Source: Flavobacterium sp. J372 (GTDB lineage: Bacteria > Bacteroidota > Bacteroidia > Flavobacteriales > Flavobacteriaceae). Taken from it: a DNA stretch of 64,000 bases. Below the pieces are notes generated by a model that ran no database searches, was not told the origin of the DNA, and was given only the letters and a program-made list of their open reading frames with translations. Shown one piece after another: positions 8,329 to 16,960 of the stretch. The position numbers and the translations under genes are program-made. The stretch covers positions 2,636,001 to 2,700,000 of the forward strand of contig NZ_JAJOMZ010000004.1 of the NCBI RefSeq assembly GCF_024699965.1. The letters are read 5' to 3'. Positions within the stretch are counted from its first letter, which is position 1. The number at the start of each line of letters is the position of its first letter.

Positions 8329-8456
8329 GTCATGCTGAGCCTGTCGAAGCGCAATCCTGAACAGTCACACTAGTCCTGTTGAAGCGCATTACTAAATAGC
8401 GAACCTGTAAATAATATATATGTGAACAATACGGCGCTTCGACAAGCTCAGCGTGA
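8329..8456. repeat. GCTGAGCYTGTCGAAGCG repeats, downstream cluster
   Basis: A direct copy at 8331-8352 starts two bases after the GIY-YIG stop. A degenerate direct copy follows at the same 35-bp period (8366-8387), and a good inverted copy at 8434-8456 (GCGCTTCGACAAGCTCAGCG). The direct and inverted copies could pair over about 20 bp. Confidence 0.8.
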
Positions 8457-8497
8457 CAGCTTCACTCAGCCCCTTCAACTAAAACCTGAAACAAAGA

Positions 8498-9120
8498 ATG
8501 CTATCAAAAACAGAATTTCTCCTAAAATCATCCAACGCCCACGGGGTGCACTCGCCGTTTGTGTTCAATATTGTTCAAAATGCGTTGTATGCAAAGCATT
8601 TCCGGCTAAGTAAAGGCGAATATAAGGCCCTACCACAGGGATGGAGCTACCAAAAAACAGACATTCTCTACAGGCTAATCCGTCATTTTAAGGCAACAAA
8701 GCTTTTAGCATTAGGAGAAAATGCAACTGCAGTAACGGATACTCTCCGCCAGCTTGGCGAAAACAGCAGGCTTCAATTGTGGTTTTTCTCTACCCTCGCC
8801 CCTATTCAGGGAGGCATCGAGATCGGGATTGTGAGCGATACAACAAAAACCGGCGCCTTGAAAGCTTTTGAAGAGATCATTAAAAACAGCAATAACAACA
8901 CCATGTGTGTTATTGACAACATTCACACTTCACAACAAATGGAATGGGCCTGGGAAGCCATAAAAAAGACCCGCGTGTTACTGTCACGATCGACACGTAC
9001 CACTTGGGCCTTGTTTTCTTCAGGCGAGAATCTGTAAAGCAGCATTTCACTATCCGGGCCAACACTAATTTTTTAATGGACGCGATTCTTGGCATCCGCA
9101 ACCTGTGGGGACTGATTTAA
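8498..9120 (+). pseudogene. SAM-dependent methyltransferase-like protein, frameshifted
   Basis: The N-terminus MLSKTEFLLKSSNAHGVHSP is the signature start of a flavobacterial class I methyltransferase family. The frame breaks at the A-run 8962-8967. Adding one A gives IKKDPRVTVTIDTYHLGLVF and continues to a stop at 9118-9120, so the intact product would be about 208 residues. The glycine-rich SAM loop is weak here (KLLALGENATAVTDTLRQLG), and the protein is some 30 residues shorter than usual family members as I remember them, so catalytic activity is uncertain. The indel itself is likely a sequencing error. Confidence 0.7.
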
Positions 9121-9139
9121 GCCGTAGCAAAAATTTATA

Positions 9140-9228
9140 CCTGCAAGGCCTTGAAGACCTTGCAGGAAATATCAAGTGTCCATCACATGTTTCGTTTACC
9201 TGAAAGGTTTTTGAAACCTTGTAGGTTT
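9140..9228. repeat. CCTGCAAGG/CCTTGCAGG palindromic repeats
   Basis: CCTGCAAGG (9140-9148) and CCTTGCAGG (9158-9166) are exact inverted repeats. A diverged second element (CTGAAAGGTTTTTGAAACCT) follows at 9201-9220. The same family recurs at 47861-47923. It is intergenic and may also serve as a terminator for the genes converging here. Confidence 0.7.
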
Positions 9229-9241
9229 TTATACACCGGAA

Positions 9242-9495
9242 TTAATTGTTGCGTAATGCTTTGGCAAGTTCAGCCTTCGTCATTTTAGAGCGGCCTTCAA
9301 TACCCACTTTTTAGCTTCTGCATATAAGTCGGCTTTTGTGCGGTCTTCATATTTACCGGCTTTGCCACCGCGTTTTTCAGCGCCTTTACTGTTGGCTATG
9401 CGTGCAGATTTCTCTTTGCTGTAACCTTTGTCTCTAAGGGCTTCATACTGGTCTTTATCTTTAACCTGCGGGCCCGGGCTTTTTCCTCCTGGCAT
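9242..9495 (-). CDS. small basic protein with Rho-N-like C-terminus (DUF7218-like), frameshifted near its end
   Basis: The readable frame (71 residues) begins MPGGKSPGPQVKDKDQYEAL and is lysine-rich with a KEKSARIANS helix. In the given sequence it stops early at 9280. One extra A in the run 9308-9312 would give AKKVGIEGRSKMTKAELAKA and a stop at 9242, about 83 residues, which matches the Rho-termination-factor N-domain-like ending (GxxGRSKMxKxEL) of this family. The function is not established; such proteins are small, cytoplasmic and probably nucleic-acid associated (inference). Confidence 0.75.
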
Positions 9496-9570
9496 AATGT
9501 TACGTTTTAAGGATTAATAATATTAAAGTTACCAAACCATTTAAAGCCAACACGTTAACCATCGGTTAAA

Positions 9571-9606
9571 AAACAAGGAAGGCTGCCATAAACCGGCAGC
9601 CTTCCA
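9571..9606 (-). terminator. intrinsic terminator after the DUF6565-like gene
   Basis: An 11-bp perfect stem GGAAGGCTGCC/GGCAGCCTTCC (9577-9587 and 9595-9605) is followed on the minus strand by TTGTTTTTT. Confidence 0.85.
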
Positions 9607-9629
9607 TTTGAGCAAACTTATAAAAAACC

Positions 9630-10316
9630 TTATTCTTTTGCAGCAGCGTTCTCGTTGCTTTTAGCAGTCATACGCTCCCATTTAAACATTGGGGCAAACT
9701 CAACTTTAAGCGCTGCGATTTTCCTGTTGTCTTCAGGCGAAAGGCCTTCTTTCTCTACAGTGTTTTTACGAGTGTCAAGCGCTTCATACCAAGCCTTGAT
9801 TTTGTCGAAATCCTGGCGCGAGTAAGAATCTTTGTTAGCCTTGAAAGTGTCAACAAACTTCTGGTAAACGCTAAGGATGTTGTCTTTGTTAACCCACATG
9901 AACTTCATGTCGTTACCAACTACATTACCTGCACCAAAGTAAGAATCAGCAAGTGTATTGCCGCCTGTTGCAGGCGCAGCAGCAGCTTCAGCATCAGCTT
10001 TTGCTTTTGCATCAGCTTCAGCAGCAGTTTTCACACCGTCATACTTAGAGCGGGTCTCTTCAATTTTTTTCTGCCTGTCGGCATCATCTTTTAGCTCGGC
10101 AATTGCTGCTTCAGCTTCAGCCAGCCTCATCTGGTAGCCTTCTTCAATGGCAGCCCAGTTGGCAGACCTTTCAGCGGCATCAAGGTTGTTGATTGAGTCC
10201 ACATACGTTACATAGCGGTCTACATTTTTCTCTGCTGTTTTTTCAGTTTCGCTTTTGCAAGATGTAAATCCGAATGCGATTACCGCAGCTCCTAAAACAA
10301 TTTGTACTTTTTTCAT
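9630..10316 (-). CDS. putative lipoprotein, DUF6565-like
   Basis: This 228-residue protein has a lipoprotein signal (MKKVQIVLGAAVIAFGFTSC, lipobox ending at Cys20), so it is probably anchored to the envelope. The mature part is helical and charged, with an alanine-rich low-complexity centre (KAKADAEAAAAPATGG) separating two helical halves (about residues 30-105 and 125-225). The second half may repeat the first, as in DUF6565 proteins; this assignment is from general resemblance. It is divergent from the DUF4476 gene across a 280-nt AT-rich spacer in which I see no other feature. The function is unknown. Confidence 0.7.
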   Translation of the reverse strand: MKKVQIVLGAAVIAFGFTSCKSETEKTAEKNVDRYVTYVDSINNLDAAERSANWAAIEEGYQMRLAEAEAAIAELKDDADRQKKIEETRSKYDGVKTAAEADAKAKADAEAAAAPATGGNTLADSYFGAGNVVGNDMKFMWVNKDNILSVYQKFVDTFKANKDSYSRQDFDKIKAWYEALDTRKNTVEKEGLSPEDNRKIAALKVEFAPMFKWERMTAKSNENAAAKE

Positions 10317-10596
10317 GATTGGTTTTTTTGTTGTTACTTTTTGTTGGTGTAAAATTAATACTACAATATTTATATCTCAAAATTTTATCTATAATCTTAA
10401 GAATAATTTAGTATTTTGATTTATTCACGTAAAATTCATTAATAAAATTTTAACATTTAGATTTTATCAATTGTTCAGTTTGCTGAATGAAATAATTGTT
10501 ATAAAATTGCGGCACAAAATTTGAATTTGTTAAACTATCACGAAAAACTTTAAACTTTAGTTATAACAAACATCATTTTTAACCAAATTAACACAT

Positions 10597-11535
10597 ATGA
10601 AAAAACTTGTACTTTCTATTGTTGCTGTATTATTTGCCACAATTGGCAATGCACAGCTGAATCCTGTAGGTAACCTTACTATCTTTTCTGAAGATGGGCA
10701 GAAGTTTTACCTTGAACTGAATGGGGAGCGCTATAATACCGAGCCGCAAACCAACGTGCGTATTGAAGAGCTGCCTAACCCGTATTACAGCTGTAAGGTG
10801 GTATTTGCGGACAGCAGCATACCTACCCTGAGCAAGAACACACTTGATATTGCTGATATGGATGGCATAATGCAGGATGTAACCTACCGCATTAAAAACA
10901 GTAACGGCAAGAGATCGCTTAAATATTACTCTTCGGTTCCTGTTGAAGGCAATATGCCACGCCCGAGGAATGTTGCCGTGTATCGTTACGGCACGCCGAA
11001 TGACATGATTATGCGAGCTGATGGTGTGGTGGTTACTGAGACTACAACAGTACAGCAGTCTATGGGTATGGGTAACAGCGTAGGCGTAGGCATGAATGTA
11101 GGCGGTGTAAATATGGGTGTGAGCATCAATGTTCCCGGAGAAACCGTGATGACAACTTCTACCACAACTACTACAACCTCTTCCGGCACACGTTACAATG
11201 ATAATGTGAGGCCTAACGATAACGCGCCGCGCGGATGCAGGTATGCCATGAGCGCACGTGATTATGATGATGCCAAAGCGACTATAAAATCAATAAGCTT
11301 TGATGATACAAGGGCCTCAACAGCAATGCAGATTATTTCGGCCAACTGCCTAAATACATCACAGATCATAGGCCTGCTTGACTTGTTCTCATTTGAAGAT
11401 ACCAAACTAAACCTGGCTAAAACCGCTTACGGCTACTGTGTGGACCAGAATAACTATTATAAGGTTGTAACCGCCTTTAAATTTGACAGCAGCAAAGAAG
11501 AACTGAACAGGTACATGCAGCAAAACAGGAGATAA
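10597..11535 (+). CDS. secreted DUF4476 domain protein
   Basis: This 312-residue protein has a signal peptide (MKKLVLSIVAVLFATIGNAQ). The middle contains a low-complexity stretch rich in Gly/Met/Val (SMGMGNSVGVGMNVGGVNMG) followed by a threonine run. The C-terminal domain, about residues 210-305 (YAMSARDYDDAKATIKSISF to YKVVTAFKFDSSKEEL), matches DUF4476, a helical domain common in Bacteroidota surface or periplasmic proteins. Its function is unknown. It ends in a strong terminator and is transcribed alone. Confidence 0.85.
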   Translation: MKKLVLSIVAVLFATIGNAQLNPVGNLTIFSEDGQKFYLELNGERYNTEPQTNVRIEELPNPYYSCKVVFADSSIPTLSKNTLDIADMDGIMQDVTYRIKNSNGKRSLKYYSSVPVEGNMPRPRNVAVYRYGTPNDMIMRADGVVVTETTTVQQSMGMGNSVGVGMNVGGVNMGVSINVPGETVMTTSTTTTTTSSGTRYNDNVRPNDNAPRGCRYAMSARDYDDAKATIKSISFDDTRASTAMQIISANCLNTSQIIGLLDLFSFEDTKLNLAKTAYGYCVDQNNYYKVVTAFKFDSSKEELNRYMQQNRR

Positions 11536-11558
11536 ACCTAATCACAACAATAATAATG

Positions 11559-11590
11559 TAAAAGAGTCCCTCGGGGCTCTTTTTTTCGTT
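11559..11590 (+). terminator. intrinsic terminator after DUF4476 gene
   Basis: AAAGAGTCCC-TC-GGGGCTCTTT stem followed by a T-run at 11579-11586. Confidence 0.85.
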
Positions 11591-11659
11591 ATTACGGCAT
11601 TAAACAAACAGTAATCAATATAAAATAAATCCTTACTTTTAAGCCTCAAAATATAAAGT

Positions 11660-12349
11660 ATGTCGCAACCGATAATAGACATAAAAGGTATAACACGTGA
11701 TTTCCCTTTGGGGAATGAAATTATACATGTGCTTAAAGGCATAGACCTGAAAATAAACAAAGGCGAATACGTAGCGCTCATGGGGCCTTCAGGCTCGGGC
11801 AAGAGTACGCTGATGAACCTGCTGGGCTGCCTTGACACCCCTACCGGCGGAAGTTACGTTCTTAACGGCAAAGACGTTAGCAAAATGCACGATGATGAGC
11901 TGGCCGAAATACGCAACAAAGAAATAGGCTTCGTGTTCCAGACATTCAACCTCCTGCCCCGCACCACCGCGCTAGACAATGTAGCGTTGCCAATGGTATA
12001 TGCCGGCTATAAAAAGCCTGAGCGCAATGCCCGCGCCACTGAAGTGCTTACCCAGGTAGGCCTTCAGGACAGGATGGACCACAAACCCAACCAGCTATCC
12101 GGCGGGCAACGGCAAAGGGTAGCCGTAGCAAGGGCGCTGGTAAACCGGCCGTCAATAATCCTTGCTGATGAACCCACAGGTAACCTCGACAGTAAAACAT
12201 CGGTAGAGATAATGAACCTGTTTAACGAGATACACGCCAATGGCAACACCGTAATACTTGTAACCCACGAAGAGGATATTGCAGCTTACGCGCATCGGGT
12301 AATCAGGCTAAGGGATGGGGTGATAGAGTCAGACAATAAGAATAAATAG
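11660..12349 (+). CDS. ABC transporter ATP-binding protein (LolD/MacB type)
   Basis: This 229-residue ATPase has Walker [11 protein letters not shown]-loop [10 protein letters not shown], signature LSGGQRQR and Walker [13 protein letters not shown]. It has the LolD/MacB/FtsE-type spacing ([20 protein letters not shown] start). Members power lipoprotein release or MacB-type efflux with an FtsX-like permease. No permease gene is adjacent, so the partner must be encoded elsewhere. The final residues and 76-nt spacer lead directly to the cobalamin adenosyltransferase, and the spacer is repetitive. Confidence 0.9.
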   Translation: MSQPIIDIKGITRDFPLGNEIIHVLKGIDLKINKGEYVALMGPSGSGKSTLMNLLGCLDTPTGGSYVLNGKDVSKMHDDELAEIRNKEIGFVFQTFNLLPRTTALDNVALPMVYAGYKKPERNARATEVLTQVGLQDRMDHKPNQLSGGQRQRVAVARALVNRPSIILADEPTGNLDSKTSVEIMNLFNEIHANGNTVILVTHEEDIAAYAHRVIRLRDGVIESDNKNK

Positions 12350-12351
12350 GC

Positions 12352-12422
12352 TACTGAGCCGCTTAGTTACTGGGCCGCTTAGCAAACTCAGGAGCTCAGA
12401 AGCTCAGAAGCTCAGAAGCTTC
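12352..12422. repeat. short tandem repeats between ABC ATPase and adenosyltransferase genes
   Basis: Two imperfect copies of TACTGAGCCGCTTAGT lie at about 12352-12383. An 8-bp unit AGCTCAGA is then repeated about 3.5 times (12393-12421), ending 5 nt before the next ATG. The copy number could vary by slippage and change the spacing to the start codon. Confidence 0.75.
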
Positions 12423-12425
12423 AAA

Positions 12426-12998
12426 ATGAAAGTATACACTAAAACAGGAGATAAAGGCACTACTGCCCTATTCGGCGGTGACCGGGTGCCGAAACACCAT
12501 ATCAGGATTGAGAGCTACGGCACGGTTGACGAGCTTAACTCGCACATAGGGCTGATACGCGACCAAGATATAAATCCTTTTTATAAAAGAACTTTAGAGC
12601 GCGTGCAGGACAGGCTTTTTACTTTGGGTGCCATATTGGCAACACCGCCCGAAAAAGAAATCCTGAAGAACGGCAAACAACGCCTCAACATACCAAAAAT
12701 ATCTGAAGCAGATATCGAACTTCTTGAAAATGAGATTGACGGCATGGAAGCAGCGCTTCCGCCGATGACGCATTTTATACTTCCCGGCGGGCACACAACG
12801 GTGTCATACTGTCATATTGCGCGGTGCGTTTGCCGTCGTGCAGAGCGGCTTTCGGTACATTTAGATGAGATTGAGCCGGTAGATCCGCTTGTTTTGGCAT
12901 ACCTCAACCGACTTTCTGACTACCTTTTTGTACTGGCACGGAAGTTGTCACATGACCTGAAGGCCGACGAAGTGAAGTGGATACCGGAGAAGTTGTGA
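12426..12998 (+). CDS. cob(I)alamin adenosyltransferase (PduO type)
   Basis: This 190-residue protein is of the PduO/MMAB family, which transfers the adenosyl group of ATP to cob(I)alamin, giving adenosylcobalamin. The N-terminal ATP loop is MKVYTKTGDKGTTALFGGDR, followed by RIESYGTVDELNSHIG and the C-terminal LPGGH and CHIARCVCRRAERL helix that holds the active site. The enzyme is trimeric in relatives. Its product is the cofactor of the IcmF-type mutase (39474-42895) and, by inference, the ligand of the MerR/B12 regulator at 29478-30377 in this window. Confidence 0.93.
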   Translation: MKVYTKTGDKGTTALFGGDRVPKHHIRIESYGTVDELNSHIGLIRDQDINPFYKRTLERVQDRLFTLGAILATPPEKEILKNGKQRLNIPKISEADIELLENEIDGMEAALPPMTHFILPGGHTTVSYCHIARCVCRRAERLSVHLDEIEPVDPLVLAYLNRLSDYLFVLARKLSHDLKADEVKWIPEKL

Positions 12999-13013
12999 GA
13001 AAGTTGGCAGTTT

Positions 13014-13086
13014 CCAGTCGCAGTCGCAGTTTGAGATGCCTTAATTCAGGCAGGAAACTGAAAACTGTGACTGCGACTAGAAACTA
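13014..13086. repeat. inverted repeat of the CAGTCGCAGT family, copy 2
   Basis: Left arm CAGTTTCCAGTCGCAGTCGC (13014-13033) and right arm ACTGTGACTGCGACTAGAAA (13066-13085, plus strand) are imperfect inverted copies, about 23 of 25 positions pairing with the adjoining bases. It lies 15 nt after the adenosyltransferase stop, so it may end that transcript although no T-run is present. Confidence 0.65.
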
Positions 13087-13133
13087 AAAACAAACGTTCT
13101 TAAATTTCGAGAATAAAATAAAAGTAATTTTAC

Positions 13134-13163
13134 TTGACAATTTCAGTAGAAAATTTATTTTTG
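13134..13163 (+). promoter_or_regulatory. promoter of the DUF2795 gene
   Basis: TTG (13134-13136), a 19-bp spacer and TATTTTTG (13156-13163) match the Bacteroidota -33/-7 promoter layout exactly. The start codon follows 23 nt downstream. Confidence 0.75.
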
Positions 13164-13186
13164 CATAAATCTTAAATCGTTACAAG

Positions 13187-13408
13187 ATGTATTGGACATT
13201 AGAATTAGCATCCTATTTAAGTGATGCCCCGTGGCCGGCAACAAAAGATGAGCTTATAGACTATGCCATCCGTACGGGTGCCCCGCTTGAGGTGGTAGAG
13301 AACCTTCAGTCAATTGAAGATGAAGGCGAAATCTACGAATCAATGGAAGAAATATGGCCTGATTATCCTACCGACGAAGATTATCTTTGGAACGAGGATG
13401 AATACTAG
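13187..13408 (+). CDS. DUF2795 domain protein
   Basis: This 73-residue acidic cytoplasmic protein begins MYWTLELASYLSDAPWPATK. The core YLSDAPWPATKDELIDYAIR with the following GAPLEVVENLQ matches DUF2795, a small helical fold. The tail is very acidic (EEIWPDYPTDEDYLWNEDEY). The gene is preserved upstream of secA in flavobacteria as I recall. It has its own canonical promoter and a terminator, so it is a highly defined single-gene unit. The function is unknown. Confidence 0.85.
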   Translation: MYWTLELASYLSDAPWPATKDELIDYAIRTGAPLEVVENLQSIEDEGEIYESMEEIWPDYPTDEDYLWNEDEY

Positions 13409-13429
13409 GAAAAAATAAAATTTCAATTG

Positions 13430-13458
13430 AAAAGTCTCTTTCACGAGGCTTTTTTTTT
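13430..13458 (+). terminator. intrinsic terminator after DUF2795 gene
   Basis: Stem AAGTCTC/GAGGCTT (one G-T pair) with a 6-nt loop and a run of nine T. Confidence 0.8.
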
Positions 13459-13461
13459 GGT

Positions 13462-13469
13462 TAAATTTG
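13462..13469 (+). promoter_or_regulatory. promoter -7 box of secA
   Basis: TAAATTTG matches TAnnTTTG, just downstream of the preceding terminator and 34 nt before the secA ATG. Confidence 0.55.
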
Positions 13470-13503
13470 TACCCTTAAAAGAAACATAAGTAATTATATA
13501 ATA

Positions 13504-16500
13504 ATGAGTTTAATAAACAGTATCCTTAAGGTTTTTGTGGGTGATAAATCCCAGAAAGACATAAAGGCAATCCAGCCGCTGATAACGAAGATAAAGTCGT
13601 TTGAAGGGCCTTTGTCGCAGCTGAGCAATGACCAGCTGAGGGCAAAAACCATTGAGTTTAAAGAAAAGATACAGCAGGCACGCGCAGATAAAGACGCTAA
13701 GATAGCATCATACAAGCTTGAGGTTGAGAAAATTGAAGACATTGATGCACGCGAAGACATCTACGCAAGTATCGATGCCCTCGAGAAAGAAGCTTATGAT
13801 ATTTCAGAGAAAGTATTGCTTGACATCCTTCCGGAAGCATTTGCCGTAGTGAAAGAAACTGCGCGCCGCTTTAAGGAGAATACACAGGTTGTAGTGACAG
13901 CCTCGGCTAAAGACAGGGAATTCTCTGCCACCAAGCCATATGTTACTATTGATGGTGACAATGCCATCTGGGCCAACTCATGGAATGCTGCGGGTAAAGA
14001 GATTACCTGGGACATGATTCATTACGATGTGCAGCTTATAGGCGGTATCGTACTGCACCAGGGTAAAATATCTGAAATGCAGACGGGTGAAGGTAAAACC
14101 CTTGTGGCTACCCTCCCGCTCTACCTTAACGCCCTTACCGGCAATGGTGTACACCTTGTAACGGTGAACGACTACCTTGCACGACGCGACAGCAGCTGGA
14201 AAGCACCGCTGTTTGAGTTCCACGGGCTTACGGTAGATTGTATTGATAACCACCAGCCGAACAGTGAAGGCCGCCGCAAAGCGTATGCTGCCGACATTAC
14301 GTATGGTACAAACAATGAATTTGGCTTTGACTACCTTCGTGATAACATGGCTCACAGCCCGGAAGACCTTGTACAGCGCAAGCATAACTATGCGATTGTG
14401 GATGAGGTTGACTCGGTGCTTATTGACGATGCCCGTACCCCGCTTATCATATCGGGCCCGGTGCCGCAGGGCGACCGCCACGAGTTCAACGAACTGAAGC
14501 CAAAGGTAGACCACCTGGTGAACCTGCAGCGTACACTCATCAATGGTGTGCTTGCCGAGGCGAAAAAGCTTATCCGCGAAGGGAATACAAAAGAAGGCGG
14601 TGTACTGTTGCTACGTGCACACCGCGGGCTTCCGAAGAACAAGGCGCTTATCAAATTCCTTAGTGAGGAAGGCGTAAAGCAGCTGCTCCAGAAAACGGAA
14701 AACCAGTACATGGCCGACAATAACCGTGAAATGCACAAAATTGACGAGGCCCTGTATTTTGTAATTGAAGAAAAAAATAACCAGGTGGAACTTACTGATA
14801 ACGGTATTAAATATCTGTCTCAGGATACTGACGAAGATTTCTTCGTACTGCCGGATATCGGTACTGAAATTGCTGCTATTGAAAAGCAAAAGCTTGACAA
14901 AGAGGCTGAAATGGAAGCGCGTACCAAACTGTACCAGGATTTCTCTGTGAAGAGCGAGCGTATCCATACACTTACACAGCTATTGAAAGCGTATACGCTT
15001 TTTGAAAAGGATGTGGAATATGTGATCATGGACAACAAAATTATGATTGTTGATGAGCAGACAGGCCGTATTATGGATGGGCGCCGTTACAGCGACGGGC
15101 TTCACCAGGCTATTGAAGCGAAAGAAAATGTGAAGATTGAGGCTGCCACCCAAACGTTTGCAACCATCACGCTTCAGAATTACTTCCGTATGTACAGCAA
15201 GCTTGCCGGTATGACGGGTACTGCGGTTACAGAAGCAGGCGAATTCTGGGAAATATACAAGCTTGACGTTGTTGAGATACCTACCAACCGGGGTATGGCA
15301 CGTAAAGACAAAGAAGACCTTATTTACCGAAGCACACGCGAGAAATTCAACGCCGTGATTGAAGACGTTACCGAACTTTCTAAGTCAGGCCGTCCGGTGC
15401 TTATAGGTACTACTTCGGTAGAGATATCAGAGCTATTGAGCCGTATGCTTAAAATGCGCGGTGTTGAGCACAACGTATTGAACGCGAAGCTTCACAAAAA
15501 AGAAGCCGACATTGTGGCCGAAGCCGGTAAGCCGGGGGTTGTAACCATTGCTACCAACATGGCGGGCCGTGGTACCGACATTAAGCTTACACCTGAAGTG
15601 AAGGCTGCGGGCGGACTTGCTATTATTGGTACAGAGCGACACGATTCACGCCGTGTTGACCGCCAGCTGCGAGGCCGTGCAGGGCGCCAGGGTGACCCGG
15701 GAAGCTCACAGTTCTACGTATCGCTTGAAGACAACCTGATGCGCCTTTTTGGCTCTGAAAGGGTTGCAAAAGTGATGGACCGCATGGGCCTTAAAGAGGG
15801 TGAGGTTATCCAGCACTCTATGATGACAAAATCTATCGAGCGTGCGCAGAAGAAGGTGGAAGAGAATAACTTCGGCCAGCGTAAGCGTTTGCTTGAGTAT
15901 GATGATGTTATGAACAAGCAGCGTGAAAATGTATACAAGAAACGTAAGCATGCACTTTTCGGAGACAGGCTGAAGGTGGATATTGCCGACATGATGTATG
16001 AGATTGCCGAGACCACGGTTGAAAGCTACAAGGCCAGCAATGACTTCAAGAGCTTTGAATTTGAACTGATACGCATTTTCTCAATAAGCTCTCCGGTAAG
16101 CGAAAGCGAGTTTGCAAAACTTAGCGACAGGGAACTTACAGGCAAAGTGTACAAAGTAGCGCTTGAAACCTACAACAGCAAGAACGCACACAACGCCGCG
16201 GAAGCCTTCCAGGTGATAAAGAATGTGTACGAGAACAACAACGGCCAGTATGAGCGCATCGTGGTTCCGTTTACTGACGGTGTCAAGACTATGAATGTGG
16301 TAACCGACCTTGAAAAGGCATACCAGACTGAAGGTACTTCGCTGATCAATGATTTTGAGAAGAACATCACGCTTGCCATTGTTGATGAAGCCTGGAAAAA
16401 GCACCTTCGCAAGATGGATGAACTGAAGCAGTCGGTACAGCTTGCAGTGCATGAGCAGAAAGACCCGCTACTTATCTATAAAGAAGAAGCATTCAAGCTG

Positions 16501-16860
16501 TTCACAAAAACGCTTAACGGCATTAACCGCGAGGTGATATCATTCTTGTTCAAGGCCAACCTGCCAACGCAAAACCCAAATAATATTCAGGAAGCACGTG
16601 AGCAGCAGGCGCCTAAAGAGCAATACCAGGAAAGCAAAGCTGAAGTACTGAATACTGATGAAATGGCTGCAGTAGCACGTGAGGTGGCTCAACAGTCGCA
16701 ATCGCGCCCGCAGACAGTTGAGACCATCGTAAGGGATGCGCCGAAAATTAACCGTAATGATACAGTGACCATAAAGCACGTAATGAGCGGCAAAACCGAA
16801 ACAATGAAATTTAAAAAAGCCGAAGCCCTGCTGGGTACAGGTGAATGGGTAATAGTTTAA
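13504..16860 (+). CDS. secA: preprotein translocase ATPase SecA
   Basis: This 1118-residue motor of the Sec translocon hydrolyses ATP to push unfolded preproteins through SecYEG. Visible features are Walker A MQTGEGKTLVA (about residue 192), DEVDSVLIDDARTPLIISGP (about 300, Walker B and linker), the preprotein cross-linking region, ATNMAGRGTDIKL and RQLRGRAGRQGDPGSSQFY of the second nucleotide-binding domain, and the scaffold helix near residue 850. It is longer than the E. coli enzyme (901) because of an insert after PVPQGDRHEFNE (LVNLQRTLINGVLAEAKKLI onward), which is usual in Bacteroidota. The C-terminus (MSGKTETMKFKKAEALLGTG) lacks the zinc-binding cysteines found in proteobacteria. Confidence 0.97.
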   Translation: MSLINSILKVFVGDKSQKDIKAIQPLITKIKSFEGPLSQLSNDQLRAKTIEFKEKIQQARADKDAKIASYKLEVEKIEDIDAREDIYASIDALEKEAYDISEKVLLDILPEAFAVVKETARRFKENTQVVVTASAKDREFSATKPYVTIDGDNAIWANSWNAAGKEITWDMIHYDVQLIGGIVLHQGKISEMQTGEGKTLVATLPLYLNALTGNGVHLVTVNDYLARRDSSWKAPLFEFHGLTVDCIDNHQPNSEGRRKAYAADITYGTNNEFGFDYLRDNMAHSPEDLVQRKHNYAIVDEVDSVLIDDARTPLIISGPVPQGDRHEFNELKPKVDHLVNLQRTLINGVLAEAKKLIREGNTKEGGVLLLRAHRGLPKNKALIKFLSEEGVKQLLQKTENQYMADNNREMHKIDEALYFVIEEKNNQVELTDNGIKYLSQDTDEDFFVLPDIGTEIAAIEKQKLDKEAEMEARTKLYQDFSVKSERIHTLTQLLKAYTLFEKDVEYVIMDNKIMIVDEQTGRIMDGRRYSDGLHQAIEAKENVKIEAATQTFATITLQNYFRMYSKLAGMTGTAVTEAGEFWEIYKLDVVEIPTNRGMARKDKEDLIYRSTREKFNAVIEDVTELSKSGRPVLIGTTSVEISELLSRMLKMRGVEHNVLNAKLHKKEADIVAEAGKPGVVTIATNMAGRGTDIKLTPEVKAAGGLAIIGTERHDSRRVDRQLRGRAGRQGDPGSSQFYVSLEDNLMRLFGSERVAKVMDRMGLKEGEVIQHSMMTKSIERAQKKVEENNFGQRKRLLEYDDVMNKQRENVYKKRKHALFGDRLKVDIADMMYEIAETTVESYKASNDFKSFEFELIRIFSISSPVSESEFAKLSDRELTGKVYKVALETYNSKNAHNAAEAFQVIKNVYENNNGQYERIVVPFTDGVKTMNVVTDLEKAYQTEGTSLINDFEKNITLAIVDEAWKKHLRKMDELKQSVQLAVHEQKDPLLIYKEEAFKLFTKTLNGINREVISFLFKANLPTQNPNNIQEAREQQAPKEQYQESKAEVLNTDEMAAVAREVAQQSQSRPQTVETIVRDAPKINRNDTVTIKHVMSGKTETMKFKKAEALLGTGEWVIV

Positions 16861-16880
16861 TCATTACTCAATATTACTGA

Positions 16881-16910
16881 AAGCCTCCGCATCAACGGAG
16901 GCTTTTCTTT
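16881..16910 (+). terminator. intrinsic terminator after secA
   Basis: Perfect 9-bp stem AAGCCTCCG/CGGAGGCTT with a 6-nt loop and a T-rich tail. Confidence 0.85.
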
Positions 16911-16930
16911 TATGCCCTATTTGTAATTGT

Positions 16931-16938
16931 TATATTTG
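16931..16938 (+). promoter_or_regulatory. promoter -7 box of the antiporter gene
   Basis: TATATTTG matches TAnnTTTG 22 nt before the antiporter ATG at 16961. Confidence 0.55.
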
Positions 16939-16960
16939 TAAAAATCACCTTTATACGCCT

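Noticed and set aside
12350..12425. Cobalamin riboswitch before the adenosyltransferase
   Set aside because: Only 76 nt are available and they are repeats; no B12-box or fitting fold was seen. None was found before the mutase or BtuF-like gene either.
13978..16779. Several antisense open frames opposite secA
   Set aside because: They mirror the codon use of secA, lack motifs or starts with signals, and lie wholly inside the real gene.
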